A DNA stretch of 6,673 nt from an uncultured Oscillibacter sp. (lineage in GTDB: Bacteria; Bacillota; Clostridia; Oscillospirales; Oscillospiraceae): assembly GCF_910587525.1 (NCBI RefSeq), contig NZ_CAJULS010000128.1, positions 1 through 6,673 on the forward strand, read 5' to 3'. A program made the position numbers and the translations under genes. Shown one piece after another: positions 1 to 5,801 of the stretch. Positions within the stretch are counted from its first letter, which is position 1. Every line of letters begins with the position of its first letter. The notes under the pieces are model-generated. The model worked only from the letters and a program-made list of their open reading frames with translations. It was not told where the DNA came from and did no database searches.

Positions 1-45
1 CCACCGAGATCTACACTCTTTCCCTACACGACGCTCTTCCGATCT
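1..45 (+). other. Illumina P5/TruSeq adapter (contamination)
   Basis: These bases match the 3' part of the Illumina universal (P5) adapter, including CCGAGATCTACAC and the read-1 primer end CGACGCTCTTCCGATCT. The match ends exactly at the CGATCT junction where library inserts begin, so base 46 is the first insert base. This is a remnant of library construction left in the assembly and has no biological role. The identification comes from recall of the published adapter sequence and leaves little doubt. Confidence 0.98.
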
Positions 46-46
46 T

Positions 47-190
47 GATAAAAAGCGCGTCGGAAATTATTCGCTTGGTATGAGACAACGCCTTGGAATT
101 GCGCAGGCGTTAATGGAAAATCCAGACATTCTTATATTGGATGAGCCGATGAATGCGCTTGATAATAATGGTGTTGAAGATATAAGAATG
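47..190 (+). CDS. ABC transporter ATP-binding protein, internal fragment (probably chimeric)
   Basis: A 48-codon piece of an ABC-type ATPase with neither start nor stop. It shows the signature segment YSLGMRQRLGIAQAL followed by Walker B ILILDEP and the D-loop NALD, in the right order and spacing for the C-terminal half of a nucleotide-binding domain. The YSLGMRQR form is typical of the BcrA/NatA-like exporter subfamily. Walker A would lie upstream, where there is only adapter. After GVEDIRM the frame stays open, but the residues no longer resemble the switch (H-loop) region expected there, so similarity ends near base 190. The fragment is AT-rich, unlike ftsK next to it. I infer that it comes from another molecule joined to this locus, so it should not be used to infer genomic neighbourhood. 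Confidence 0.8.
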
Positions 191-302
191 GTTACTCTCG
201 TGATTACTTCCGCGAGCCGGGAAGCCCTCCAGGCCTCCCAGATTCCCTGTAGTCTTTTTCGTTTTCATTGCGGCACGACATATCATCATGTCCTTCTATA
301 TA
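191..302. other. No supportable gene; contains or adjoins the chimeric junction
   Basis: This stretch lies between the end of recognisable ABC homology and the stop of the lipoprotein-like frame. On the minus strand an ATG at 287-289 opens a short frame that runs without a stop into the ABC fragment. Its ribosome-site spacing is poor and its sequence resembles nothing I know. The exact join between foreign fragment and native locus could be anywhere from about 186 to 302. Confidence 0.5.
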
Positions 303-620
303 TCACCAGGTATTTGCTTGACCCTCCAGCACCGCCTCGATCACACAGCCTTTATCGTCAAAAAACAGCCGGACAACGAATGGTTGTCCGGCTGTAATAA
401 TTATAGAATCTACCACCTCTCCTGGGCTGGGTCCACCGGAATAGCCCAGGGCCGGATGATCCCCATAGTACAAGACCCAGCCGTCATGCTCCCCCTCCGG
501 CAACGCCCCTTTGGGAACCACGCCTCGATACGGTCAGGCCCAATGGAGAGATATACTCCGGGTGCAGCCTGTCGGAAGCAGACAGCACGCCAACGCCGGG
601 AGCACATATCTCAGTTTCAT
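303..620 (-). pseudogene. Small lipoprotein-like gene interrupted by an in-frame TGA
   Basis: The frame starts at ATG 618-620, which overlaps the ftsK stop by 4 nt (ATGA), and is preceded by a strong purine-rich site at 621-632. The first residues, MKLRYVLPALACCLLPTGC, form a basic N-terminus, a hydrophobic core and a lipobox-like PTGC, so the product would be a lipid-anchored exported protein. After 28 residues a TGA at 534-536 stops it. The same frame then continues for 76 codons in protein-like composition (PYRGVVPKGALPEG, later GYSGGPSPGEVVDSIII, FVVRLFFDDKG) to TGA at 303-305. Restored length is about 105 aa. The ftsK frame also ends in TGA, so TGA is a normal stop here. The break may be a true nonsense mutation (for example from TGG) or a sequencing error. 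I do not recognise the family. A terminator-like hairpin falls inside the last 30 codons. Confidence 0.6.
360..395 (-). terminator. Rho-independent terminator candidate for the ftsK operon
   Basis: Arms at 365-377 and 383-395 form a perfect 13-bp stem with the 5-nt loop 378-382 (CATTC on the minus strand). On the minus strand the stem is followed directly by six T residues (plus-strand A at 360-365, overlapping the foot of the stem). This is the textbook shape of an intrinsic terminator for minus-strand transcription, about 220 nt past the ftsK stop. Oddly, it sits inside the reading frame of the interrupted lipoprotein-like gene, about 55 nt before that frame's stop. Confidence 0.65.
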
Positions 621-3226
621 TCTTCCTCCTCCACGGGGAAGGGAGGGGTGTCCGCCTCAATGGCAACGGGTGCGGCTCCGCCGCCCATCTGCAGCTCCTG
701 CCAACGCTCCTTGGAGATCAGCAGCTGCCGGGGCTTGGATCCCTCAAAGGGGCCCACAATGCCCCGCTGCTCCATCTGGTCCACCAGCCGGGCGGCCCGG
801 GAGTAGCCCAGCTTCAAGCGCCGCTGAAGCATGGATACAGAGGCCTGCCCGGTCTCCAGCACCACGTCCACGGCGGCGGGCAGCAGCTCGTCGCTCTCGT
901 CTCCGGCGGGCTCTGCCGGGGCGGCGCCGCTACCCTTGCCGCCCTTCTCCTTCTCCTGGACAGACTCCTCGATCTTGGCCAGAACCTCGTCGTCATACTG
1001 AGCCTCGCCGGTCTTCTTCACGAACTCCACCACCTGCTCGATCTCCTCCGGGGAGATAAAGCAGCCCTGAACCCGCTGGGGCTTTCCAGCCCCCAAGGGA
1101 GCGTAGAGCATGTCGCCCTTACCCACTAATTTTTCCGCGCCGGTCTGGTCCAGAATGATGCGGGACTCCAGAGACGACGCCACGGCAAAGGCCACGCGGC
1201 TGGGGATATTGGCCTTCATAAGGCCGGTGATAACATCGGAGGAGGGCCGCTGGGTGGCGATGACCAAGTGCATCCCCGCGGCGCGGCCCATCTGGGCCAC
1301 GCGGCAGATGGACTCCTCCACCTCTTTCGCCGCCACCAGCATCAAATCCGCCAGCTCATCGATGACCACCACTACACTGGGCAATGTCTCCATGTCCTCC
1401 CTGCCGCGGGCCAGCCGGTTGTACTCCTCCAGTTTCTTCACTCCACATTCGGAGAAGGCCTTGTACCGCTTCATCATCTCAAACACCGCCCACTGGAGGG
1501 CTCCGGCGGCCTTCTTGGGGTCCGTCACCACCGGGATCAACAGGTGGGGAATGCCGTTGTAGGGGGCCAGCTCCACCATCTTGGGGTCCACCATGATAAA
1601 GCGCACCTCGTCGGGCGTGGACTTGTAAAGCAGGCTGATAATCAGGGAGTTGGTGCACACGGACTTGCCGGAGCCAGTGGTGCCGGCGATGAGCACATGG
1701 GGCAGTGTGGCGATATCGCCGATGACATTATTGCCGCCGATGTCCCGGCCCAGAGAAAAAGCCACAGCGGACTTGTGCCCCGTGAAGTCCCGGGACTCGA
1801 TCACGTCCCGGATCAGCACCGGCGTCACGGCCTTGTTGGGCACCTCAATGCCCACCACGGAGATCTTATCCGGAATGGGGGCAATGCGTACGCCGGTAGC
1901 TCCCAGGGCCAGGGCGATGTCGTCGGCCAGATTGGTGATTTTGCTGAGCTTCACCCCCTGGTCCAGTACGAACTCGTACCGGGTGACGGAGGGTCCGTGG
2001 ACCACGTCGCCGGGAGTGGCGTCCACGCCGAAGCTGTTCAGGGTGTCCGTCAGGCGGCGGGCGTTGTTCCGCAGCTCCGCCCCGGCCTCCACATGGTTCT
2101 CTCCCTGGTTCTCCCGCAAAAGGGTGATGGGCGGGTACTGATATTCTTCCTCCCCTGCCGCCAGCTTTTCCTCAATCTCTGCCGTCACAGCGGCGGTCTG
2201 CTGGGCAACCTCGCTGGCAGTGGTGACCTTTTCTTTTTTAGCGGATACCTTCTCCTGTACCGGCGGCGGAGCCTCCGGCTCCGAGGCAGCCGGCGCGGCA
2301 GAGGGCGCCAAGACCGGCTCTTTCACAGCAGGCGGCTCAACCTTCGCCGGGCACTCCGCTTTCGCGGGCTTCTCCGGCAGTTCCGGAACGGGATCCCGGG
2401 CAGTCAGCACCTGGTCAGGCGTCCGCTGCTTCTGAGATTTATGCCGGAAAAAGCCGGTGAAACGGCCCTCCCCGCTCTCCCGCTCCGTGGGAGCCGGGGC
2501 GGGCTTCGCCGCCCCCGGCTCGTCGTCCAGGGGAATGTCAATCTGCTGGCGGGGCCTTTCGGCGGCCCGCCGGGGCATCTCCAGGGGCTTGAGGCGAATG
2601 GAGGGCTGTTCCGGCTCCGGCTGCTCCTCATACTGGGGCCGGGAGCGGTGCTTCTCAATCAAGGCGCCCACGGTGAGCCGCAGGGCCGTCATCACCAGCA
2701 CCACCAGCAGCACCGTGAACAAAATCACGGAGGCGAACTTGGAAAACACCGCCACGGACCCGTTGGCCAGCACACCGGAGACGGCTCCACCGGACTCCAG
2801 GGCAACGCCGTCCTGCCACAGGTCCTTCAATACGCCGATGGAGGCGGCGTATTCCTTCTGGCACAATCCCATGTGGACCAGGGCGCCGAAGAGCACCGGT
2901 ATCAGCAAGGCGCAGGTCACCCGCAGCTGCACGGGCCGCCCCCGGTGGAACAGCAGAATCACCGCCGAGAGCAGTAAGGCCGGGGCGCAGAGCCAGTAGC
3001 CGTAGCCGAAGAGGCCCTTGAGGAGCACGGCGAACCAGTCGATGAAAATGGCGCTGATGCCGAAATAGCTCACCAGCACGAACAATGTCAGCCCCAGCAG
3101 GACAATGCCTCCCACTTCCCGGCGGATGGGCTGCTTTGGAGGCGGCGCCGGTTTTTTGGAGCGGCTGCCTCCCTTGCCGGATGTACTTCTTGTCGATGTA
3201 GATTTCTTTTGTGTTGTGGATGCCAC
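617..3226 (-). CDS. ftsK: DNA translocase FtsK/SpoIIIE
   Basis: A septum-anchored, ATP-driven DNA pump that clears chromosome arms from the closing division or sporulation septum. The 869-aa length fits the family. Residues 38-187 hold about four hydrophobic membrane segments (roughly 38-60, 74-93, 101-120 and 160-187). A Pro/Glu/Ala-rich linker spans about 195-350. The motor domain follows, with Walker A GTTGSGKS at 515-522 and Walker B VVVVIDELADL with the catalytic Asp-Glu at 623-624, then ATQRPSSDVITG. The C-terminal winged-helix gamma domain, which reads polar DNA motifs, covers about 779-847 (LLPAAVDVVLETGQASVSML onward). The start is GTG at 3224-3226, with GGGAGG at 3237-3242, 10 nt upstream. 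The lipoprotein-like frame overlaps its stop. Clostridia often carry related FtsK and SpoIIIE copies, and the sequence alone does not say which this is. All key motor residues are present. Confidence 0.97.
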   Translation of the reverse strand: MASTTQKKSTSTRSTSGKGGSRSKKPAPPPKQPIRREVGGIVLLGLTLFVLVSYFGISAIFIDWFAVLLKGLFGYGYWLCAPALLLSAVILLFHRGRPVQLRVTCALLIPVLFGALVHMGLCQKEYAASIGVLKDLWQDGVALESGGAVSGVLANGSVAVFSKFASVILFTVLLVVLVMTALRLTVGALIEKHRSRPQYEEQPEPEQPSIRLKPLEMPRRAAERPRQQIDIPLDDEPGAAKPAPAPTERESGEGRFTGFFRHKSQKQRTPDQVLTARDPVPELPEKPAKAECPAKVEPPAVKEPVLAPSAAPAASEPEAPPPVQEKVSAKKEKVTTASEVAQQTAAVTAEIEEKLAAGEEEYQYPPITLLRENQGENHVEAGAELRNNARRLTDTLNSFGVDATPGDVVHGPSVTRYEFVLDQGVKLSKITNLADDIALALGATGVRIAPIPDKISVVGIEVPNKAVTPVLIRDVIESRDFTGHKSAVAFSLGRDIGGNNVIGDIATLPHVLIAGTTGSGKSVCTNSLIISLLYKSTPDEVRFIMVDPKMVELAPYNGIPHLLIPVVTDPKKAAGALQWAVFEMMKRYKAFSECGVKKLEEYNRLARGREDMETLPSVVVVIDELADLMLVAAKEVEESICRVAQMGRAAGMHLVIATQRPSSDVITGLMKANIPSRVAFAVASSLESRIILDQTGAEKLVGKGDMLYAPLGAGKPQRVQGCFISPEEIEQVVEFVKKTGEAQYDDEVLAKIEESVQEKEKGGKGSGAAPAEPAGDESDELLPAAVDVVLETGQASVSMLQRRLKLGYSRAARLVDQMEQRGIVGPFEGSKPRQLLISKERWQELQMGGGAAPVAIEADTPPFPVEEEE
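621..632 (-). promoter_or_regulatory. Ribosome binding site for the lipoprotein-like gene, inside ftsK
   Basis: On the minus strand the last codons of ftsK read GGAGGAGGAAGA immediately before ATGA. The run encodes the terminal Glu residues of FtsK and also provides an excellent Shine-Dalgarno sequence. This layout supports translational coupling and is the main reason for choosing 620 as the start of the downstream frame. Confidence 0.65.
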
Positions 3227-3236
3227 GGTTCAAATA

Positions 3237-3242
3237 CCTCCC
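3237..3242 (-). promoter_or_regulatory. Ribosome binding site of ftsK (sets the GTG start)
   Basis: On the minus strand GGGAGG lies 10 nt before GTG at 3224-3226. This supports the GTG as the true start, with residues MASTTQKK beginning a Ser/Lys-rich cytoplasmic leader before the first membrane segment. A TATATT that could be a -10 box occurs just upstream (near 3250-3260), but I see no matching -35, so I do not call a promoter. Confidence 0.6.
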
Positions 3243-3374
3243 TGGAGGATCAATATAATCCTTTTCCCTTTCGTATTGCTGACGCATGGGTTTTCAAGTC
3301 TTTCATCCAAATATTCAAATAAGCAGTTGCCTATCATGTATAGCTGCTCAACAAATTTCAGCTTGTATCAGATA
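3243..3374. other. Intergenic spacer between ftsK and the hydrolase pseudogene
   Basis: AT-rich spacer that must hold the ftsK promoter if ftsK is not cotranscribed from upstream. I see no pair of -35/-10 boxes good enough to report and no terminator with a T run. An imperfect inverted repeat (AGCAG ... CTATcatgtATAGCTGCT) lies near 3322-3350; its 4-nt bulge and lack of a T run make it unconvincing. Confidence 0.4.
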
Positions 3375-4113
3375 TCAGGTTTGCAGACATTTAATCAGTT
3401 TGCTTGCATACTCACCACTATGCTCATGTAAATATTGACCATGCCCCATATTTGCAAGTTCTACATCTATTAAATCAGGCAAATATCTTTTTAACAAAGC
3501 AGCGCTTTTCCTGGGATATTGCTCATTTGAACCTCCCTAAAATAGAACTGCTCCTTTGTAATTCCTTATTTTTTCAGGAATGCTATCTGTATACACAAAA
3601 TCACATGCGTTTTTAATTCTGTCTGCGGTAATCCGTGGGTATAGCATTTCAACAACGCTGTTATTATCTTTTCCCATAGCGGCGTCCATCAAAAATTTAG
3701 GAACGTCTTTTCCCTTTTGAATCCGCTTTACAGCTTTGCAGAAGGCATATTCATATGGCTTCTGCCAGCAAGCCCATTTTTGTCAAGAATGCCGCGTCTA
3801 AATGAGTTTTCGTGACATTGATATTTCCTCTCCCAATCAGCTCAATACCCATTGTCGCTCCCTCGGAAAAGCCTGATAAGCAGTACGAATTACCGGATAG
3901 ATGATGAATTATATAATTTTCTATTTCACCACAATTCTTCTCAAGTCCGATAAGTTCACCTGTTCGTTCACCGTGACCGTCCACTTCTGCCAATATTATA
4001 TAGTCAGACAGTTATTTTAAAATCGGCCCATCACAAAACATCGCTGTCGAAGCCATTCCATATATCAGCAATACTGACCTGTTGTTTTTGTTTCCAAAGC
4101 ACAAGAAATTCAT
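3375..4113 (-). pseudogene. Decayed alpha/beta hydrolase
   Basis: Joining frames by hand gives a 245-residue alpha/beta-hydrolase-fold protein. ATG at 4111-4113 follows GAGG at 4119-4122. The parts, in order: MNFLCFGNKNNRSVLLIYG (first strand, then the YG of the oxyanion loop); TAA at 4012-4014 (codon 34); LSDYIILAEVDGHGE; the nucleophile elbow GFSEG (Ser at about residue 83); GRGNINVTKTHLDAAFLTK; a one-base frameshift best placed in the A5 run at 3777-3781; KWACWQKPYEYAFCKAVKRI; MDAAMGKDN; VYTDSIPEKI; TAG at 3537-3539 (about codon 192); GGSNEQYPRK; and ANMGHGQYLHEH, which carries the probable catalytic His at about 224. The final stop is TGA at 3375-3377. Without removal of one base the second frame ends at TGA 3751-3753. 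With three separate lesions it cannot make a full enzyme. The gene is clearly more AT-rich than uppP and ftsK, suggesting acquisition from elsewhere followed by decay. Its substrate is unknown. Confidence 0.8.
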
Positions 4114-4149
4114 GGGAACCTCACAGTTTTATGACAAATTCCGGCTGAA

Positions 4150-4201
4150 TCCGCTCATTTAATCAATTAGCCGGCCCAAGCGTCAACGTACAATGAGCGG
4201 A
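4150..4201. repeat. 10-bp inverted repeat flanking a promoter-like segment
   Basis: TCCGCTCATT at 4150-4159 is matched by its exact reverse complement AATGAGCGGA at 4192-4201, separated by 32 nt. A second, shorter pair, CCGGCT at 4141-4146 and AGCCGG at 4169-4174, overlaps it. The pair brackets the candidate promoter of the hydrolase pseudogene. It could be an operator, a long-loop hairpin or a relic of a small mobile element; nothing in the sequence decides which. Confidence 0.45.
4157..4186 (-). promoter_or_regulatory. Candidate promoter of the hydrolase pseudogene
   Basis: On the minus strand TTGACG (4181-4186) is followed after 18 nt by TTAAAT (4157-4162). The -35 matches the sigma-A consensus at five of six positions and the -10 at four of six. 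It lies about 45 nt upstream of the hydrolase ATG and between the two 10-bp inverted repeat arms, which would suit a regulated promoter. The -10 is weak, so this is tentative. Confidence 0.3.
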
Positions 4202-4263
4202 ATTGCCAATGCTTTGCTTTATCAACACAAACGGCAAAAGGGATGAAATGTATCAAATCAAGC

Positions 4264-4279
4264 CCTGTCCGAAAACAGG
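4264..4279 (-). terminator. Weak hairpin after the 150-aa gene
   Basis: CCTGT at 4264-4268 pairs with ACAGG at 4275-4279 around a 6-nt loop, about 12 nt past the stop of the hypothetical gene. On the minus strand the 3' side continues GCTTGATTTGAT, which is only moderately T-rich. It may end the uppP operon transcript, but the 5-bp stem is short. Confidence 0.3.
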
Positions 4280-4290
4280 CCGATTCACGG

Positions 4291-4743
4291 CTATGATTCC
4301 GGCACTTTGTAGAAAAAGAGTCCCTCCGCGCCGGCCAATTGCGCCGCCAGCTCTTTAAGCCGCCGGTCCGGATTACAAAGAATCATATAGAGATCGTCCC
4401 CATTCAGGATCACCATTGCGTCGCAGCCGGGAAGAATGACGTTCATATAGTCCCGTTTCCGCCAGTCCCCCTCAAAGCAGTGGTAAATCCATTCCACCAG
4501 CTGCTCCGGCCGGGGATTTTTAGCGGCCTCCTCCCCTGCCGAGACCCAAAAATCGTAATAGCAGTACAGCTTCAGCAGAATCCTGCAAAACTTATCATTG
4601 AGCGCGCCTCTGTTCTTCTGGAAATATTCCTCGATCTCAAAATAGCGCCGGTCCTCCGCCTGGGGAACGGTGCGGGGGAAAATGTCGATCAAATAACGGG
4701 GCTGCTCCAGCAGAGCATCAATTTTTTCAATGATATCTGTCAT
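4291..4743 (-). CDS. Hypothetical protein, 150 aa, downstream of uppP
   Basis: I do not recognise a named family. The product is soluble, with no signal peptide and no long hydrophobic segment. It is rich in aromatic and acidic residues, with the segments YLIDIFPRTVPQAEDRRYFE (about 17-36), ILLKLYCYYDFWV (about 55-67) and a C-terminal part GCDAMVILNGDDLYMILCNP that looks like alternating strands, ending in AEGLFFYKVPES. ATG at 4741-4743 is preceded by AAGGGG in the 11-nt gap after the uppP stop, so the two genes are almost certainly cotranscribed. The composition and the good start signal argue for a real gene. The compact alpha-plus-beta look is also seen in small accessory proteins such as SUKH-like or immunity proteins, but there is no motif to prove such a role. 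Confidence 0.85.
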   Translation of the reverse strand: MTDIIEKIDALLEQPRYLIDIFPRTVPQAEDRRYFEIEEYFQKNRGALNDKFCRILLKLYCYYDFWVSAGEEAAKNPRPEQLVEWIYHCFEGDWRKRDYMNVILPGCDAMVILNGDDLYMILCNPDRRLKELAAQLAGAEGLFFYKVPES

Positions 4744-4754
4744 ATCCGCCCCTT

Positions 4755-5591
4755 TTATTTCTGGAGCACCGTCAGGACCAGCGTCACAACGCCGGCCAGC
4801 CAGCAGTAGTAGGCGAAGAAACCGAATTTCCCTTTTTCGGCGATCATCTTCAGCAGCCGGATGCAGGCGTAGCCCACCACAGCGGCCACCAGCACGCCTG
4901 CCAGGTACACCGGCACCTCCTCCCAGGGGATTTCGGCTTCTATAGCGTCCTTTAAGCTCAAAATATTGGCACCCAGGATAGCCGGGATGGACAGCAGAAA
5001 GGAAAACCGCACGGCGAACTTCCGCTCAAAGCCCACAAAGCACCCGGCAGTGATGGTGGTGCCGGAGCGGGAGATACCGGGACAGGTGGCCACGGCCTGG
5101 GCCGCCCCCACCAGCAGAACGTCCACCAGCGAGGCCGTGCGCTCCGTCTTGCGGCCCTTCCGCACCCGGTCACTGGCAAAGAGCAGACAGCCGGTGACCA
5201 AAAGCGCCCCGGCCACAAAGTACATGTTGTCCCCCAGGCCCTCCACCAGATCCTTCACCGGCAGCACGGCGAACAGAGGTAGGGTGCCCACGATAATCAG
5301 CAGAATCAGCCGCCGGGCGGGGGGCACCGGAGAGGGGGTGCTGCCCCGGGCCAGGTCCCCGATGCCGCCAAAGAACTCCAGAATCATGTCCCGGATGTCC
5401 TGCCAGTAGGCGGCAAATACGGCCACCAGGGTGCCCAGATGCAGCAGCACATCAAAAAAGCCGGGGATCTCCGCCGCTCCGGCCTGACCCAGCAGATGCT
5501 CCGCGATGGCAAGATGGCCGGAGCTGGAAATGGGCAGAAACTCCGCCACGCCCTGGATCAAACCCAGCAGGACCGCGTGCAGCAGTGTCAA
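4755..5591 (-). CDS. uppP: Undecaprenyl-diphosphatase UppP (BacA family)
   Basis: An integral membrane phosphatase that removes one phosphate from undecaprenyl diphosphate, recycling the lipid carrier of peptidoglycan and wall polymer synthesis; extra copies give bacitracin tolerance. With a TTG start at 5589-5591 the protein has 278 residues, typical of the family. It begins MTLLHAVLLGLIQGVAEFLP, carrying the conserved (E/Q)xxxE as Q13-E17. SSSGH follows at 22-26, and the second active-site motif PGISRSG at 171-177. Several hydrophobic helices fill the rest. GTG at 5598-5600 is an alternative start but lies only 1 nt from AAAGGAG, whereas TTG lies 10 nt from it and gives the usual family N-terminus. 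The 150-aa gene follows 11 nt downstream. The imm22-like gene is divergent. All catalytic motifs are intact. Confidence 0.96.
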   Translation of the reverse strand: MTLLHAVLLGLIQGVAEFLPISSSGHLAIAEHLLGQAGAAEIPGFFDVLLHLGTLVAVFAAYWQDIRDMILEFFGGIGDLARGSTPSPVPPARRLILLIIVGTLPLFAVLPVKDLVEGLGDNMYFVAGALLVTGCLLFASDRVRKGRKTERTASLVDVLLVGAAQAVATCPGISRSGTTITAGCFVGFERKFAVRFSFLLSIPAILGANILSLKDAIEAEIPWEEVPVYLAGVLVAAVVGYACIRLLKMIAEKGKFGFFAYYCWLAGVVTLVLTVLQK

Positions 5592-5601
5592 TGTACTCAC
5601 G

Positions 5602-5608
5602 CTCCTTT
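5602..5608 (-). promoter_or_regulatory. Ribosome binding site deciding the uppP start
   Basis: AAAGGAG on the minus strand is 1 nt from GTG (5598-5600), too close for initiation, and 10 nt from the in-frame TTG (5589-5591). This favours TTG as the start codon. Confidence 0.55.
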
Positions 5609-5637
5609 ATGTTTTGATACAATTGATGTCTATTTAG

Positions 5638-5666
5638 AGAATAGTATATCACGGACAGGCTGTAAA
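5638..5666 (-). promoter_or_regulatory. Candidate sigma-A promoter of uppP
   Basis: On the minus strand TTTACA (5661-5666) is followed after exactly 17 nt by TATTCT (5638-5643). The -35 matches at five of six positions and the -10 at four of six. Transcription would begin near 5631, leaving a leader of about 40 nt before the uppP start. Confidence 0.4.
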
Positions 5667-5739
5667 TTCCAGTCATATTTCAGGGCGTTTCTGTTTCAGA
5701 AACACCGCCTGCTTTCGCCCCTGGCAGTTTCACAAAACG

Positions 5740-5768
5740 TTGAGATGAATGAACACCTGTGCTATCAT
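5740..5768 (+). promoter_or_regulatory. Candidate sigma-A promoter of the Imm22-like gene
   Basis: TTGAGA at 5740-5745 and TATCAT at 5763-5768 are separated by exactly 17 nt, and each differs from consensus at one base. A start near 5775 would give a leader of about 27 nt holding the ribosome binding site at 5786-5791. The fit of promoter, leader and start also argues that the open frame upstream of 5802 is not translated. Confidence 0.6.
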
Positions 5769-5785
5769 CAGCTTACATCCGTAAT

Positions 5786-5791
5786 GGGAGG
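5786..5791 (+). promoter_or_regulatory. Ribosome binding site of the Imm22-like gene
   Basis: GGGAGG lies 10 nt before ATG at 5802-5804. The frame is open much farther upstream, with earlier ATGs at 5745 and 5784. However, 5745 falls inside the predicted promoter and 5784 overlaps this ribosome site, so 5802 is the best start. Confidence 0.7.
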
Positions 5792-5801
5792 TATTCAAAC
5801 A

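Noticed and set aside
190..289. Minus-strand small frame from ATG 287-289 (MMICRAAMKTKKTTGN...) running into the junction
   Set aside because: The ribosome site is at the wrong distance, the product resembles nothing known, and its far end lies in the artefactual fragment. It could be the start of a truncated native gene, but support is too thin.
80..397. A plus-strand frame starting at ATG 80 and running from the ABC motif to 397
   Set aside because: ATG 80 is an internal Met of the ABC signature (SLGMRQR), and the part after 190 has no ABC similarity. It is a chance extension across the chimeric join.
410..607. Minus-strand frame ending 15 nt before the terminator hairpin
   Set aside because: Its stop position is tempting, but the residues are Arg/Cys/Trp-rich in the manner of a shadow frame, and it lacks the coupled start and signal peptide seen in the frame from 620.
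303..620. TGA recoding (as Trp or selenocysteine) to explain the interrupted lipoprotein
   Set aside because: ftsK and the hydrolase frame also end in TGA, so TGA is a stop in this organism. I see no selenocysteine-type hairpin after the codon that I can support.
1268..2977. Long plus-strand open frame of 569 codons opposite ftsK
   Set aside because: It is antisense to the motor and linker of FtsK and is His/Gly/Gln/Leu-rich, which is typical of the complement of GC-rich coding DNA. No start signal or family motif is visible.
2655..3287. Minus-strand frame overlapping the ftsK 5' end, starting upstream of it
   Set aside because: It is an out-of-frame shadow of the FtsK membrane region, full of Arg and Gly, while the FtsK frame has clear hydrophobic segments and a good ribosome site.
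3404..3616. Plus-strand 70-codon frame in the AT-rich region
   Set aside because: It lies antisense to the C-terminal part of the rebuilt hydrolase and has no ribosome site or recognisable motif.
47..5600. A bacitracin-type resistance cluster combining the BcrA-like ATPase fragment and uppP
   Set aside because: The ATPase fragment is adapter-linked and probably chimeric. It lies far from uppP with ftsK between them, so proximity carries no meaning.
5439..5801. N-terminal extension of the Imm22-like frame back into uppP
   Set aside because: The frame is open by chance. The first part is antisense to uppP, and the predicted promoter and ribosome site lie inside it.
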